A stretch of DNA of 64,000 bases from Rhodoferax sediminis (lineage in GTDB: Bacteria > Pseudomonadota > Gammaproteobacteria > Burkholderiales > Burkholderiaceae_C): the NCBI RefSeq assembly GCF_006970865.1, contig NZ_CP035503.1, positions 633,001-697,000 of the forward strand. Reading direction: 5' to 3'. This document shows positions 53,686-64,000 of this stretch, one piece after another. The translations under genes and the position numbers were made by a program. How positions within the stretch are numbered: position 1 is the stretch's first letter; each line of letters starts with the position of its first letter. Below the pieces are notes generated by a model that saw nothing but the letters and a program-made list of their open reading frames with translations, made no database searches and had not been told where the DNA came from.

Positions 53686-53891
53686 ATTGTAAGGAAGTCA
53701 CCGAACTCTGCTCCCAGGAAATGGAACGTCGATTACGTTTCGGCGAGCGCCTGTCGATGGGAACTCATTTGATGATGTGCACGGGGTGCACGAATTTCCG
53801 CAAGCAGATGAAGGCGCTGCGGGTGGTCGCGCAGACCTACGCCGAAGGCGGTGCTGCCGCTCCCCCGCCAGCGGACCAGCCATCGAAATGA
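53679..53891 (+). CDS. Zinc-finger anti-sigma factor (ZAS)
   Basis: This 70-aa protein most likely starts at the GTG at 53679 (a TTG follows), overlapping the sigma stop. It begins VLNCKEVTELCSQEMERRLR and has the ZAS motif THLMMCTGCTNF (HxxxCxxC). It is a paralogue of the anti-sigma at 46369..46617. Translational coupling keeps it stoichiometric with its sigma factor. Confidence 0.85.
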   Translation: MLNCKEVTELCSQEMERRLRFGERLSMGTHLMMCTGCTNFRKQMKALRVVAQTYAEGGAAAPPPADQPSK

Positions 53892-53935
53892 TGAAGGCAC
53901 TGCCTCCGGTGTCGCAAACAGAAGGAGATTGATAC

Positions 53936-54100
53936 GTGAAAAGGAATCATGCAATGCACTGATGGATGACCGTGCTCGGCGCTTTCGCCCTCATTGGCGG
54001 CATTGCCGGTCCGCTCCTCGCGGCGCCGATGAAGATCGACGCGGTCGTGGCCTAAAAGGAGCAGACTCGCCTCGATTTTTCGGATGGCAGCAATAGCGGC
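53936..54100 (+). pseudogene. Decayed secreted protein gene
   Basis: A GTG behind AAGGAGATTGATAC begins VKRNHAMH, then a TGA, then continues in frame as WMTVLGAFALIGGIAGPLLA and APMKIDAVVA, a complete signal peptide and mature start. A TAA follows, then KEQTRLDFSDGS still in frame. Both stops can arise from single C-to-T changes. The C-terminal part is lost. It sits directly behind the sigma/anti-sigma genes and may once have been the third gene of that operon. Confidence 0.55.
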
Positions 54101-54185
54101 TGCGCCGCTGATCAGACGGCGCCGCCGAAGGTTTGGCGTGACCTCGGCGCGAGGCGCGCGAAGGCCGCAGTGCGCTGCTTAACGA

Positions 54186-54758
54186 TTAGAGCGTCGGACG
54201 CTCGCAAAATCCCTGCGCCGGCACGTCGAGCGCCGCATTGAACTTGCTCGACAGGTTCTGGAACGCGATCAGCGCCGTCAGTTCGACGATGGCGTCGTCG
54301 TCGAAATACGACCGCAGCTGCTGCCGCAGCTCGTTGTCGACACCGGAGCCGGTGATCGTTGCGGCTTCGGCGTAGCTAAGCGCGACCTTCTCTTTGGCAC
54401 TGAACTGCGCTGAGTGCAGGAAGCGAGGCAACTCGGCAAGCTTTTGCGGCGCGACATGGCGTTCAATCGCTGTCGCCGAGTTTAAGTCGATGCAGAACGC
54501 GCACCAATTGATCTGCGAGATTCGCACAGTGATCAGCGAGCGCAGAGCGGCATTGATCGGCGACGATTTGCGGTCGAGCGAACGGTAGAGCAGCGTCAAC
54601 GCAAGAAAGGCCTTCGGTGCGCGCCCCCACAGTCGGGCCGGTTCCAGTTCGCGCCCATACTTACGGCGCTGCAGCCAGAAGATGGTGCGAACGTACCACG
54701 GGTAGTGCTTGCCAACCGTGGCTTGCCCGAAATCGCCAACTGGAACAGATGTCGTCAT
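54186..54758 (-). CDS. Carboxymuconolactone decarboxylase/AhpD-like protein
   Basis: This 190-aa protein from the ATG at 54758 overlaps the PiT gene stop as ATGA. It carries ALRSLITVRISQINWCAFCI with the CxxC redox pair and SAKEKVALSYAEAATITGSG. The following position has aspartate/asparagine rather than the histidine of canonical AhpD. Its coupling to the phosphate transporter and proximity to arsM suggest a stress-protective or arsenic-redox role. Confidence 0.8.
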   Translation of the reverse strand: MTTSVPVGDFGQATVGKHYPWYVRTIFWLQRRKYGRELEPARLWGRAPKAFLALTLLYRSLDRKSSPINAALRSLITVRISQINWCAFCIDLNSATAIERHVAPQKLAELPRFLHSAQFSAKEKVALSYAEAATITGSGVDNELRQQLRSYFDDDAIVELTALIAFQNLSSKFNAALDVPAQGFCERPTL

Positions 54759-55834
54759 GCCAGCCTCGCCACGGACCAGGCAACGACGGCTGCAATCGGT
54801 AAAGTTGCGACCCATGACAGCAGGATGCCGCGCAGGGCCTGCCAGTTCACGCGCCCGGCACTCGCACCCACGCCACCGATCGAGCCTACGCAGACATGCG
54901 TCGTCGAAACGGGAAGGCCCAGCTTGCTGGCGAGCAGGACCAAGGCCGCAGTGATCAGGTTTGCCGTCAAGCCCTGTATGTGATCCATCCGTGTCACGCG
55001 CCGGCTCATAGTTTCGGCTACCCGCCTTGCGAACAGGAGCCCGCCGATCATCATCGCCACGGCGATCAGCACGATCGACATGTCGGTCTTCAGCAGGTGC
55101 GCGGCCACCAGCAACGCCGCGAGCTTGGGAGTGTCGTTAACCCCGCGCGCAAAGCAGATCGACATGGCGGACAGCACATGCAGCCAGTCCATGCTGCGCG
55201 ATACCGAAACGCGCGCTTGCGTCGGGACGCGATCACAGTGCGCATCGGACGCCACGATGATGTTTGGAAGCGGCAGGCGCCCGGCCGTGGTTCCACCGAT
55301 CGCCAGAGCCGGCGCAGGGACGGCTGCGACGATGCAGGCACAGTCATCTTCGGAGCGCCGCATTCTCATAAAACGCCACGCCGCCATGCCCAACAAGGCC
55401 GAGAGGATAGGGCTTACGAGCAACGGTAGCAGAAAGGCGTCCGCGAGCTGCGCGAGATGCACCTGAGTGCCCGCTTGGGCAACGCCTGCGCCGATCAGAC
55501 CGCCGATAAGCGCATGCGTCGTCGATACGGGAAAGCCAAGGCGCGTGGCCAGGAACACGGTCGCGGCCGTTGCCGCAGCGACGGCCAGGATGAACAGCGG
55601 AGCACTGGCCACTGCATCGGGCACCAGGCCCTTGCCGGAGAACTGCTCGACCAGCGAGCCTGCCAGCGCGATGGAGGCGAGACTGCCGGCCACCGTAGCA
55701 ACGGCGGCCAGTGCCAGCGCCTTCCGATATGTCAGCGTGTCGGAGCCCCAGACGGTGGCAAAGCCTTTGAAGTTGTCATTCGCGCCATTGCTGAGCGCGA
55801 CAAATAGCGCTGAAGCGACGAGCAGCCATTCCAT
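54755..55834 (-). CDS. PiT-family inorganic phosphate transporter
   Basis: This 359-aa membrane permease from the ATG at 55834 shows the duplicated PiT signatures: SNGANDNFKGFATVWGS with GFPVSTTHALIGGLIGAG in the first half, and ARGVNDTPKLAALL with GLPVSTTHVCVGSIGGVG in the second. A cytoplasmic loop with cysteines (DDCACI and AHCD) separates them. PiT systems carry phosphate and arsenate poorly discriminated. In an arsenic region it may supply phosphate for the phosphorylase step, or import or export an arsenic species (inference). Confidence 0.9.
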   Translation of the reverse strand: MEWLLVASALFVALSNGANDNFKGFATVWGSDTLTYRKALALAAVATVAGSLASIALAGSLVEQFSGKGLVPDAVASAPLFILAVAAATAATVFLATRLGFPVSTTHALIGGLIGAGVAQAGTQVHLAQLADAFLLPLLVSPILSALLGMAAWRFMRMRRSEDDCACIVAAVPAPALAIGGTTAGRLPLPNIIVASDAHCDRVPTQARVSVSRSMDWLHVLSAMSICFARGVNDTPKLAALLVAAHLLKTDMSIVLIAVAMMIGGLLFARRVAETMSRRVTRMDHIQGLTANLITAALVLLASKLGLPVSTTHVCVGSIGGVGASAGRVNWQALRGILLSWVATLPIAAVVAWSVARLA

Positions 55835-55848
55835 ATCCGCCCTGCCCC

Positions 55849-56889
55849 TTAGCAGCAAGCGGAAGCGGTCGATTCGCTCCCCGTAGCATCGAATGGCAGT
55901 CCCCCACCGCAGCCCTCGAACAGGCCATAGTGCCGACGGAAGTCACCGATGAAATCGAAGTGGGGCGCCAGCCGCGTCTCACGAAGCATGCGCCAAGTAT
56001 TCCCGCACACCGGAAACACGCGGCCTGTTTCGATATCGTGATGCTTGTCCAGGACGAAGCGGTCGGGCTGCTCGAGGATGCTGCCCCGGTAGACCACGGC
56101 TTGGCCGTAATCCTCGCAGGCGGACTCGAGCCCTTCGAGCTTGAACAAGCGATAGGTCGCCGAGAAGAAGCGAAGGTTGCCCAGCCGGCTGGCCAATTGC
56201 GGATCGCCCATGTCCAGCGGGCGGTCGGTGACCAGGCGAGAATCCGCGAAGCCGTGTCCCTGGGCCAGCCGGAGGAAGTCGTTCCAGTACAGCGCACCGC
56301 CCAGACATTCGCCGTAGAGCACCGGGTCGTTGCGCACGGAGTCGGGCACACGGCGGTCAGCGTACACATCGGCGAAGTAGAACTCCCCGCCCGGCTTGAG
56401 AAGACGATGCACGCCGCGCAGCACCGATTCCTTGTCCGGTGACAGATTGACTACGCAGTTTGAAATGATGACGTCGAAGCTGCCGGGCTCTAGGTCCAAC
56501 TGATCCAACTGTTCGATGTAGCCGTACAGGAATCGGACGTTGTCGTAGCCAAAGGACTGCGCATGGAAGGCGCGATGGCGATTTGCCACGGCTAGTTGCT
56601 CGTCGGTCATATCAACCCCGACGACCTCGCCAGCCGGCCCGACAAGTTGTGCAACGGCATAGACGTCTCGGCCGGCGCCGCAGCCCAGATCGAGCACCCG
56701 GCAGCCCTGCAGAAGCGGCGGACACACGAGCCCGCAGCCGTAATACCGGCTCAACACCTCCGGATGGACGCGCGCGAGAATCGGCTTCATCCACGGCGGA
56801 ACGGCGCTGGCGTCGCAGCACGCGTTGGTTTTCAGGTCGCCGGAATTCTTTAACTGGCGACCGTAGTAGTCGCTAACCACCTCGTGCAT
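55849..56889 (-). CDS. arsM: Arsenite methyltransferase ArsM
   Basis: This 346-aa SAM-dependent enzyme methylates arsenite stepwise, supplying dimethylarsenite to ArsS. The N-terminus has DLKTNACCDAS (C24, C25) and YYGCGLVCPPLLQG, then the SAM-binding VLDLGCGAGRDVYAVAQLVG and VIISNCVVNLSPDKESVL with a further As-binding cysteine. The C-terminal half is the arsenosugar-type ArsM domain with VFPVCGNTW, ending in a cysteine-rich tail (ESTASACC). The ATG at 56889 follows TAAGGAAGACC. A regulon promoter is 32 nt upstream. Confidence 0.93.
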   Translation of the reverse strand: MHEVVSDYYGRQLKNSGDLKTNACCDASAVPPWMKPILARVHPEVLSRYYGCGLVCPPLLQGCRVLDLGCGAGRDVYAVAQLVGPAGEVVGVDMTDEQLAVANRHRAFHAQSFGYDNVRFLYGYIEQLDQLDLEPGSFDVIISNCVVNLSPDKESVLRGVHRLLKPGGEFYFADVYADRRVPDSVRNDPVLYGECLGGALYWNDFLRLAQGHGFADSRLVTDRPLDMGDPQLASRLGNLRFFSATYRLFKLEGLESACEDYGQAVVYRGSILEQPDRFVLDKHHDIETGRVFPVCGNTWRMLRETRLAPHFDFIGDFRRHYGLFEGCGGGLPFDATGSESTASACC

Positions 56890-56921
56890 GATCGGGTCTT
56901 CCTTAGTCTGTGTACTTGGAA

Positions 56922-56949
56922 GAGACGCTTGGGGTCGGGATTTCCTTAC
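56922..56949 (-). promoter_or_regulatory. ECF-type promoter of arsM
   Basis: The minus strand reads GTAAGGAAA, 13 nt, CGTCTC, 33 nt upstream of the arsM ATG. It would also drive the PiT and AhpD-like genes behind arsM. Confidence 0.7.
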
Positions 56950-57035
56950 AGTGCGTCTCCCCTTGATTCCGGACTTTTCAAAACTAGAGGTAAGGTGGCT
57001 TTTTCGGCCGGCCCGCGAGGGCAGGAAGGAGAAGC

Positions 57036-57255
57036 GATGAAGAGGTCGAGGTTTTCAGGGGGAACAGATCGCCAGCGCACTGCGCTTGGCCGAGTCGGAC
57101 ACGCCGGTGGTCGACGTGTGCCGCCAGATCGGCGTGTCGGAGGCGACGTACTACGCGTGGAAGAAATTCGGTAATTTGGGGGTGACGGAACTCAAGCGCT
57201 TGAAAATGCTTGAGGACGAGAGCGCCCGCCTGGAGCGCATCGTGGCCTTGCGCGC
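57036..57255 (+). pseudogene. IS3-family transposase OrfA fragment, frameshifted
   Basis: MKRSRFS starts at 57036, then after a small indel the frame reads [35 protein letters not shown] and [20 protein letters not shown], the N-terminal helix-turn-helix of an IS3-family OrfA. One lysine codon is also disturbed. Homology ends at about 57255, where it meets the truncated copper ATPase. OrfB is absent, so this is a scar. Confidence 0.75.
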
Positions 57256-58149
57256 ACTGTCCTTGACCGTGTCGCCCAAAGCCAACAGACCGAGCAGCTG
57301 CGGTGCGGCGGTGACATCGGCCAGCCATGACACTGTGCGCCCGGTGCTTTCGAGTTCGCTAGCCTGGCCCGCGAGGGCGGCGAGATTGATGCCGGGTTCG
57401 GCCATCAGGCGCGAGCTGCCCGCCTGGACGCTTGCCGTCAATTGCAGTAATTCGTCGGCGCTCAGGCTGCCGGCGGGAAGATGGGCGACGAGCCGTGGTT
57501 TGCCTTCGGTGAGCGTACCGGTCTTGTCGAAGGCCACAATGCCGATGCGATGGGCGATGCCCATCAGCCACCAGCCGCCCAAGGTCAGCAGCGCGATATC
57601 GAGGACGACCGGCACGAAAACCGGCGAAACCTGATCGACCACGCGCTGGATTGGCGCTTTGGCCATTTGTGCGTTTTCGACCAGACGGATGATGCGGGCC
57701 AGCGTCGTCTCGGCACCGATCGCGGTGGTTTCGATACGCAGCAGGCGTCGTCGTTGATCACGCCGCCGGTGACCTGATCGCCTTCCGCCTTTGAAACTGG
57801 CAGGCTCTCGGTGAGCAGCGATTCGTCGAGCTGGCTGGCTCCCTGGCGTATGACGCCATCGACCGAGACGCGCTCGCCGGCGCGAACGACGACGATATCG
57901 CCGACCCGAACCGAGGCCAGCGGCAACTCGCGTTCCGTACCGTCGCGCCATAGGCGGGCCGTCGCCGGGCGCACGGCATTGAGGGCGCGAATGGCGTCGG
58001 CCGTCTGGCACTTGGCGCGGGCTTCCCGCCACTTGCCGAGCAGGATCAGGCTAATCAACGTGGGCGACGCAGGAGGCACAAGTCATTCTGCGAATGCCGA
58101 TGGACCAATGCCGCAGAGCGGTGATCGCGGGATTCGCACTTTGATTCAT
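57256..58149 (-). pseudogene. copA: Copper-type P1B ATPase, multiply deleted and frameshifted
   Basis: The start MNQSANPAITALRHWSIGI with [11 protein letters not shown] is an HMA domain start (GAGGAAGGAAACAACC ribosome-binding site). It jumps to [20 protein letters not shown] and [20 protein letters not shown], then [22 protein letters not shown]. After a frameshift near 57745 it reads [20 protein letters not shown] and then, with the CPC membrane region deleted, [20 protein letters not shown]. The 3' end stops at [12 protein letters not shown] where the IS3 scar begins. It is non-functional. Confidence 0.85.
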
Positions 58150-58219
58150 GGTTGTTTCCTTCCTCGCCGGTGAAGGCGAATAAAGCACAGGGAGATTCCC
58201 TCGCTTCAATCTGTCGACA

Positions 58220-58465
58220 TCAGCTGCTGAGATCGCGCTTTTTCTGCTGGTACTCCTCACGTTCAATTTCGCCGGCGGCGTAGCGTTCCTGCAGGAGGTC
58301 CAGCGCGGTTTTCTCCTGCCGTTTGTCGCGTCCGCCACTGAAACCCAGCATTCGCCCGACCAGCACGACGATCAAAACGATGACCAAAATCCAGAAAATT
58401 GCCATGCCGATCATGCCGATGCCCATACCGCCCCAGCCCTGTCCAGTCATCATGTTCGCCCACAT
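58220..58465 (-). CDS. Small SHOCT-domain membrane protein
   Basis: This 81-aa protein has one membrane helix (GMIGMAIFWILVIVLIVVLVG) followed by the SHOCT motif ALDLLQERYAAGEIEREEYQQKK. Such proteins are frequent next to copper and mercury genes. The function is unknown. It lies between merA and the broken copper ATPase. Confidence 0.85.
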   Translation of the reverse strand: MWANMMTGQGWGGMGIGMIGMAIFWILVIVLIVVLVGRMLGFSGGRDKRQEKTALDLLQERYAAGEIEREEYQQKKRDLSS

Positions 58466-58519
58466 TGCCGTTCACCTTTTCAGAGACTGACCCGCTTGCG
58501 CCCGAGAAGTGCTGTCTGT

Positions 58520-60244
<1,725 letters not shown>

Positions 60245-60664
60245 TCAGCCATGTTGTGGTGGAAGTTCGCAGCCGTCTGGTCTGCAGCGACGGCTCGCCG
60301 GCGAGACGAAATCCCAGACCGACACCCCGACCATGAAGGCCAGACCAACGTAGAGCAGCCATTCGCCTCGCCGGCCATAAGTCAAAAACACCGCTGCCAG
60401 AGCGAGGACCGGGCCGACCAGGCCGAGTGCAGTCCGCCGCCACTGCCGATGACTGAGCCAACCGAGCGCATTGGCTAGTAGCGCGATGCCGGCGAACGCC
60501 GGCAGCAAGATGCGAATGAACAGCCCTTCGTACTGGCTCAGGAAGCCCAGGCCGATGGCCGCGCCCAAGCTGGCGATGGCAGGAAAACAGGCCGCACAGC
60601 CCATTGCCGACACGATGCTGCCAAAGGCGCCGGCCTTGTTGGCCATGCGTGCGATCAGTCCCAT
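60245..60664 (-). CDS. merC: Mercury transport protein MerC
   Basis: This 139-aa inner-membrane protein has four hydrophobic helices and the cysteine pair ASLGA-preceding MGCAACFPAIASLGAA in the first helix, used to move Hg(II) into the cytoplasm, plus a C-terminal pair in RRCRPDGCELPP. It lies between merP and merA, the arrangement of Tn21-type operons. Confidence 0.93.
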   Translation of the reverse strand: MGLIARMANKAGAFGSIVSAMGCAACFPAIASLGAAIGLGFLSQYEGLFIRILLPAFAGIALLANALGWLSHRQWRRTALGLVGPVLALAAVFLTYGRRGEWLLYVGLAFMVGVSVWDFVSPASRRCRPDGCELPPQHG

Positions 60665-60693
60665 GATGTTGCTCTCTTGTCTGGTTCAGTGGC

Positions 60694-60969
60694 TCAGCGC
60701 TTGACGCTGGACGGATAGCCCGCGTCTTCGGTCGCGTTGGTCAGCTTCTGGACACTGGTCCTGACATCGTCGAAGGTGACGACGGCTTCGCGCTTCTCGA
60801 AATTTACATCGGTCTTGGTCACGCCTTGCACCTTGGAGAGCGCGTGCTTGACCGTGATCGGGCAGGCAGCGCAGGTCATGCCCGGCACGGAGAGCGTGAC
60901 GCTCTGCATGGCGGCCCACACGGGTGCGACGACAGCGACAAGTACGAGGGAGGCGAACAGTTTCTTCAT
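60694..60969 (-). CDS. merP: Periplasmic mercury-binding protein MerP
   Basis: This 91-aa protein has a signal peptide (LFASLVLVAVVAPVWAA) and one HMA domain with the mercury-binding motif GMTCAACPITVKHAL (C33, C36). It captures Hg(II) in the periplasm for MerT or MerC. Confidence 0.96.
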   Translation of the reverse strand: MKKLFASLVLVAVVAPVWAAMQSVTLSVPGMTCAACPITVKHALSKVQGVTKTDVNFEKREAVVTFDDVRTSVQKLTNATEDAGYPSSVKR

Positions 60970-60981
60970 GGTGACCTGCGG

Positions 60982-61332
60982 TTAGTAGAATAAGGGAAGG
61001 ACATAGGGAAATCCGAGCGCGACTAGTACCAGCGCGGCCAGGATCCAGAAGATGAGCTTGTAGGTGCTGCGCACCTGCGGGATCGCGCAGACCTCGCCCG
61101 GTTGACAAGCTTGCACCGGGCGGTAAATGCGTCGCCAAGCAAAAAACATCGCAACCAGCGCCGCGCCAATGAAGATCGGCCGATACGGCTCCAACACCGT
61201 CAGGTTGCCGATCCAGGCACCGCTGAACCCCAAGCCGACCAGCACCAGCGGCCCGAGGCAGCAGGTGGAAGCAAGAATGGCGGCTAGCCCGCCGGCGAAG
61301 AGGGCTTTGCGCCCGTTTTGTGGCTCAGACAT
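60982..61332 (-). CDS. merT: Mercury transport protein MerT
   Basis: This 116-aa protein has three membrane helices, the vicinal cysteines C24 and C25 in ILASTCCLGPLVLVGLG, and a cytoplasmic loop pair in VQACQPGEVCAIP. It is the first gene of the mer structural operon behind the MerR-controlled promoter. Confidence 0.96.
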   Translation of the reverse strand: MSEPQNGRKALFAGGLAAILASTCCLGPLVLVGLGFSGAWIGNLTVLEPYRPIFIGAALVAMFFAWRRIYRPVQACQPGEVCAIPQVRSTYKLIFWILAALVLVALGFPYVLPLFY

Positions 61333-61367
61333 GCACCTGTCCTTTCAGATATGGAATCAACAGGGTA

Positions 61368-61398
61368 AGCTTACTTCCGTAGTCCTGTACGGAGTCAA
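61368..61398 (-). promoter_or_regulatory. mer operon promoter and MerR operator
   Basis: On the minus strand: -35 TTGACT (61393..61398), a 19-bp spacer, -10 TAAGCT (61368..61373). The overlong spacer and the embedded dyad CCGTAC-AGGA-CTACGG (61377..61392) are the classic MerR arrangement in which Hg(II)-MerR untwists the promoter. It reads into merT. Confidence 0.93.
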
Positions 61399-61403
61399 GC
61401 GAT

Positions 61404-61838
61404 ATGGAGAACAATCTGGAGAATCTGACCATCGGTGGCTTCGCCAGGGCCGCCGGGGTCAACGTGGAAACCATCCGGTTCTACCAACGCAAGGGCCTGC
61501 TGGCAGAGCCGGACAAGCCCTACGGCAGCATTCGCCGGTATGGCGTGGCGGACGTGACGCGGGTCCAGTTCATGAAATCGGCTCAGCGGCTGGGTTTTAG
61601 CCTGGACGAGATCGCCGAACTGCTGCGGCTGGAGGACGGCACCCGCTGCGAGGAAGCCAGCAGTCTGGCCGAGCACAAGCTCAAGAATGTGCGCGAGAAA
61701 CTGGCGCACCTGACAAGCATGGAGACCGTGCTATCGCAGCTTGTGCGCGCCTGCCACGCGCGGAAGGGGAATGTTTCCTGCCCCCTGATTGCGTCGCTGC
61801 AGGGGGAGAGCGAACCTCGCAGTGCCGGTGCGGTGTAG
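61404..61838 (+). CDS. merR: Mercury-responsive transcriptional regulator MerR
   Basis: This 144-aa activator-repressor is divergent from merT. The winged helix is [20 protein letters not shown]; the mercury ligands C82, C117 and C126 are all present at canonical positions ([17 protein letters not shown]). Confidence 0.97.
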   Translation: MENNLENLTIGGFARAAGVNVETIRFYQRKGLLAEPDKPYGSIRRYGVADVTRVQFMKSAQRLGFSLDEIAELLRLEDGTRCEEASSLAEHKLKNVREKLAHLTSMETVLSQLVRACHARKGNVSCPLIASLQGESEPRSAGAV

Positions 61839-62147
61839 TCGAGGGCTGACTACGCCATAGTGATTTTTCTGTTTCGTGATACGCCGTCGTAAAGAACAAA
61901 TGTGTGTCACGCCGCCCAGTAGGCGCCTGTAACAAGCCGCAGTGCTACAGCAGTTCGCACTGCGCTACCGCATCGCACAGTTTTCTCTTGACTCTGGAGT
62001 GCCCTCCAAGGTCTACCATTGAAACATCACGGCATCAAACACCCGTCGCCCGCCCGCCGATTGGGCCAAAAGAAGTCGCAGCTGGGCTGCGCCGCGCACA
62101 GGCTTCGGGTGTCATCGAAGATGCCCAACACGCAATGAGGTACCGTC
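61839..62147. other. Intergenic region before the P1B ATPase
   Basis: About 310 bp with no credible gene. It holds the ZntR-like promoter at 61988..62019. No divergent MerR-family regulator is found between merR and the ATPase. Confidence 0.6.
61988..62019 (+). promoter_or_regulatory. ZntR/CadR-type promoter with 20-bp spacer
   Basis: -35 TTGACT at 61988..61993, a 20-bp spacer starting CTGGAGTGCCCTCC, and a -10-like TACCAT at 62014..62019. The overlong spacer and the CTGGAG dyad half mirror the zntA promoter, bound by the MerR-family zinc regulator. It precedes the ATPase ATG at 62148. Confidence 0.65.

Positions 62148-64000
<1,853 letters not shown>

Noticed and set aside
53688..53715. GTAAGGAAG inside the anti-sigma gene as an eighth regulon promoter
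   Set aside because: No CGTC-type -10 element follows at 12-13 nt, and it lies inside a coding region.

Overview
The window is high-GC DNA typical of a betaproteobacterium of the order Burkholderiales, probably Comamonadaceae. The pointers are gene content, tightly overlapping ATGA/GTGA operons, and a dispersed GCTAT-N7-ATAGC repeat that I recall from that family and that occurs here inside coding sequence. Species cannot be decided from sequence alone. No rRNA, tRNA or CRISPR array was recognised.

Layout. (1) 1-4.7 kb: an orphan gene, then an IS5-family transposase gene split by a 2.2-kb group II intron; removing the intron restores one 453-codon frame. (2) 5.0-20.2 kb: a 15-gene minus-strand cobalamin operon (btuB, cobB, a B12-binding protein, cobU, btuF, btuC, btuD, cobO, bluB, cbiB, cobD, cobQ, cobT, cobS, cobC) behind a cobalamin riboswitch and an intrinsic terminator. 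It covers uptake, amidation, adenosylation, lower-ligand synthesis and nucleotide-loop assembly. No corrin-ring genes are present, so it looks like salvage and late-stage assembly, or the first half of the pathway lies elsewhere. (3) 20.2-25.7 kb: mobile debris (IS21 and IS66 fragments), one intact IS5-family element with 16-bp inverted repeats and a CTAA duplication, and orphan or decayed genes. (4) 25.7-33.4 kb: a two-component system and a tripartite heavy-metal-type RND efflux operon. (5) 33.5-37.5 kb: a bufferin-type copper-sequestration operon (bufA, bufB, bufC, doxX) divergent from a SigF-like sigma factor and its NrsF-type membrane anti-sigma.

(6) 37.5-56.9 kb: after a decayed Xre/RES toxin-antitoxin pair comes a large arsenosugar-type region: two glycosyltransferases, a papain-like protein, a twin-DEP protein, a membrane-flavoprotein fusion, a nucleoside phosphorylase, the radical SAM enzyme ArsS, the methyltransferase ArsM, a PiT transporter, peroxidase-like proteins, and two ECF sigma/zinc-finger anti-sigma pairs. 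Seven copies of one promoter-like signature (GTAAGGAAT, 12-13 nt, CGTCTA) stand in front of the scattered units, including one sigma gene, so the region looks like a single ECF regulon. (7) 57-64 kb: IS3 and copper-ATPase remnants, a mercury operon (merR divergent from merTPCA) and, cut by the window edge, a P1B-type ATPase with an unusual YPC membrane motif behind a ZntR-like promoter.

Taken together, 25-64 kb is a metal and metalloid resistance region (Hg, As, probably Cu and divalent cations), with many decayed genes and IS scars indicating assembly by transfer. The less familiar parts are the ECF-controlled arsenosugar region and the bufferin operon with its exact SigF-type promoter match.
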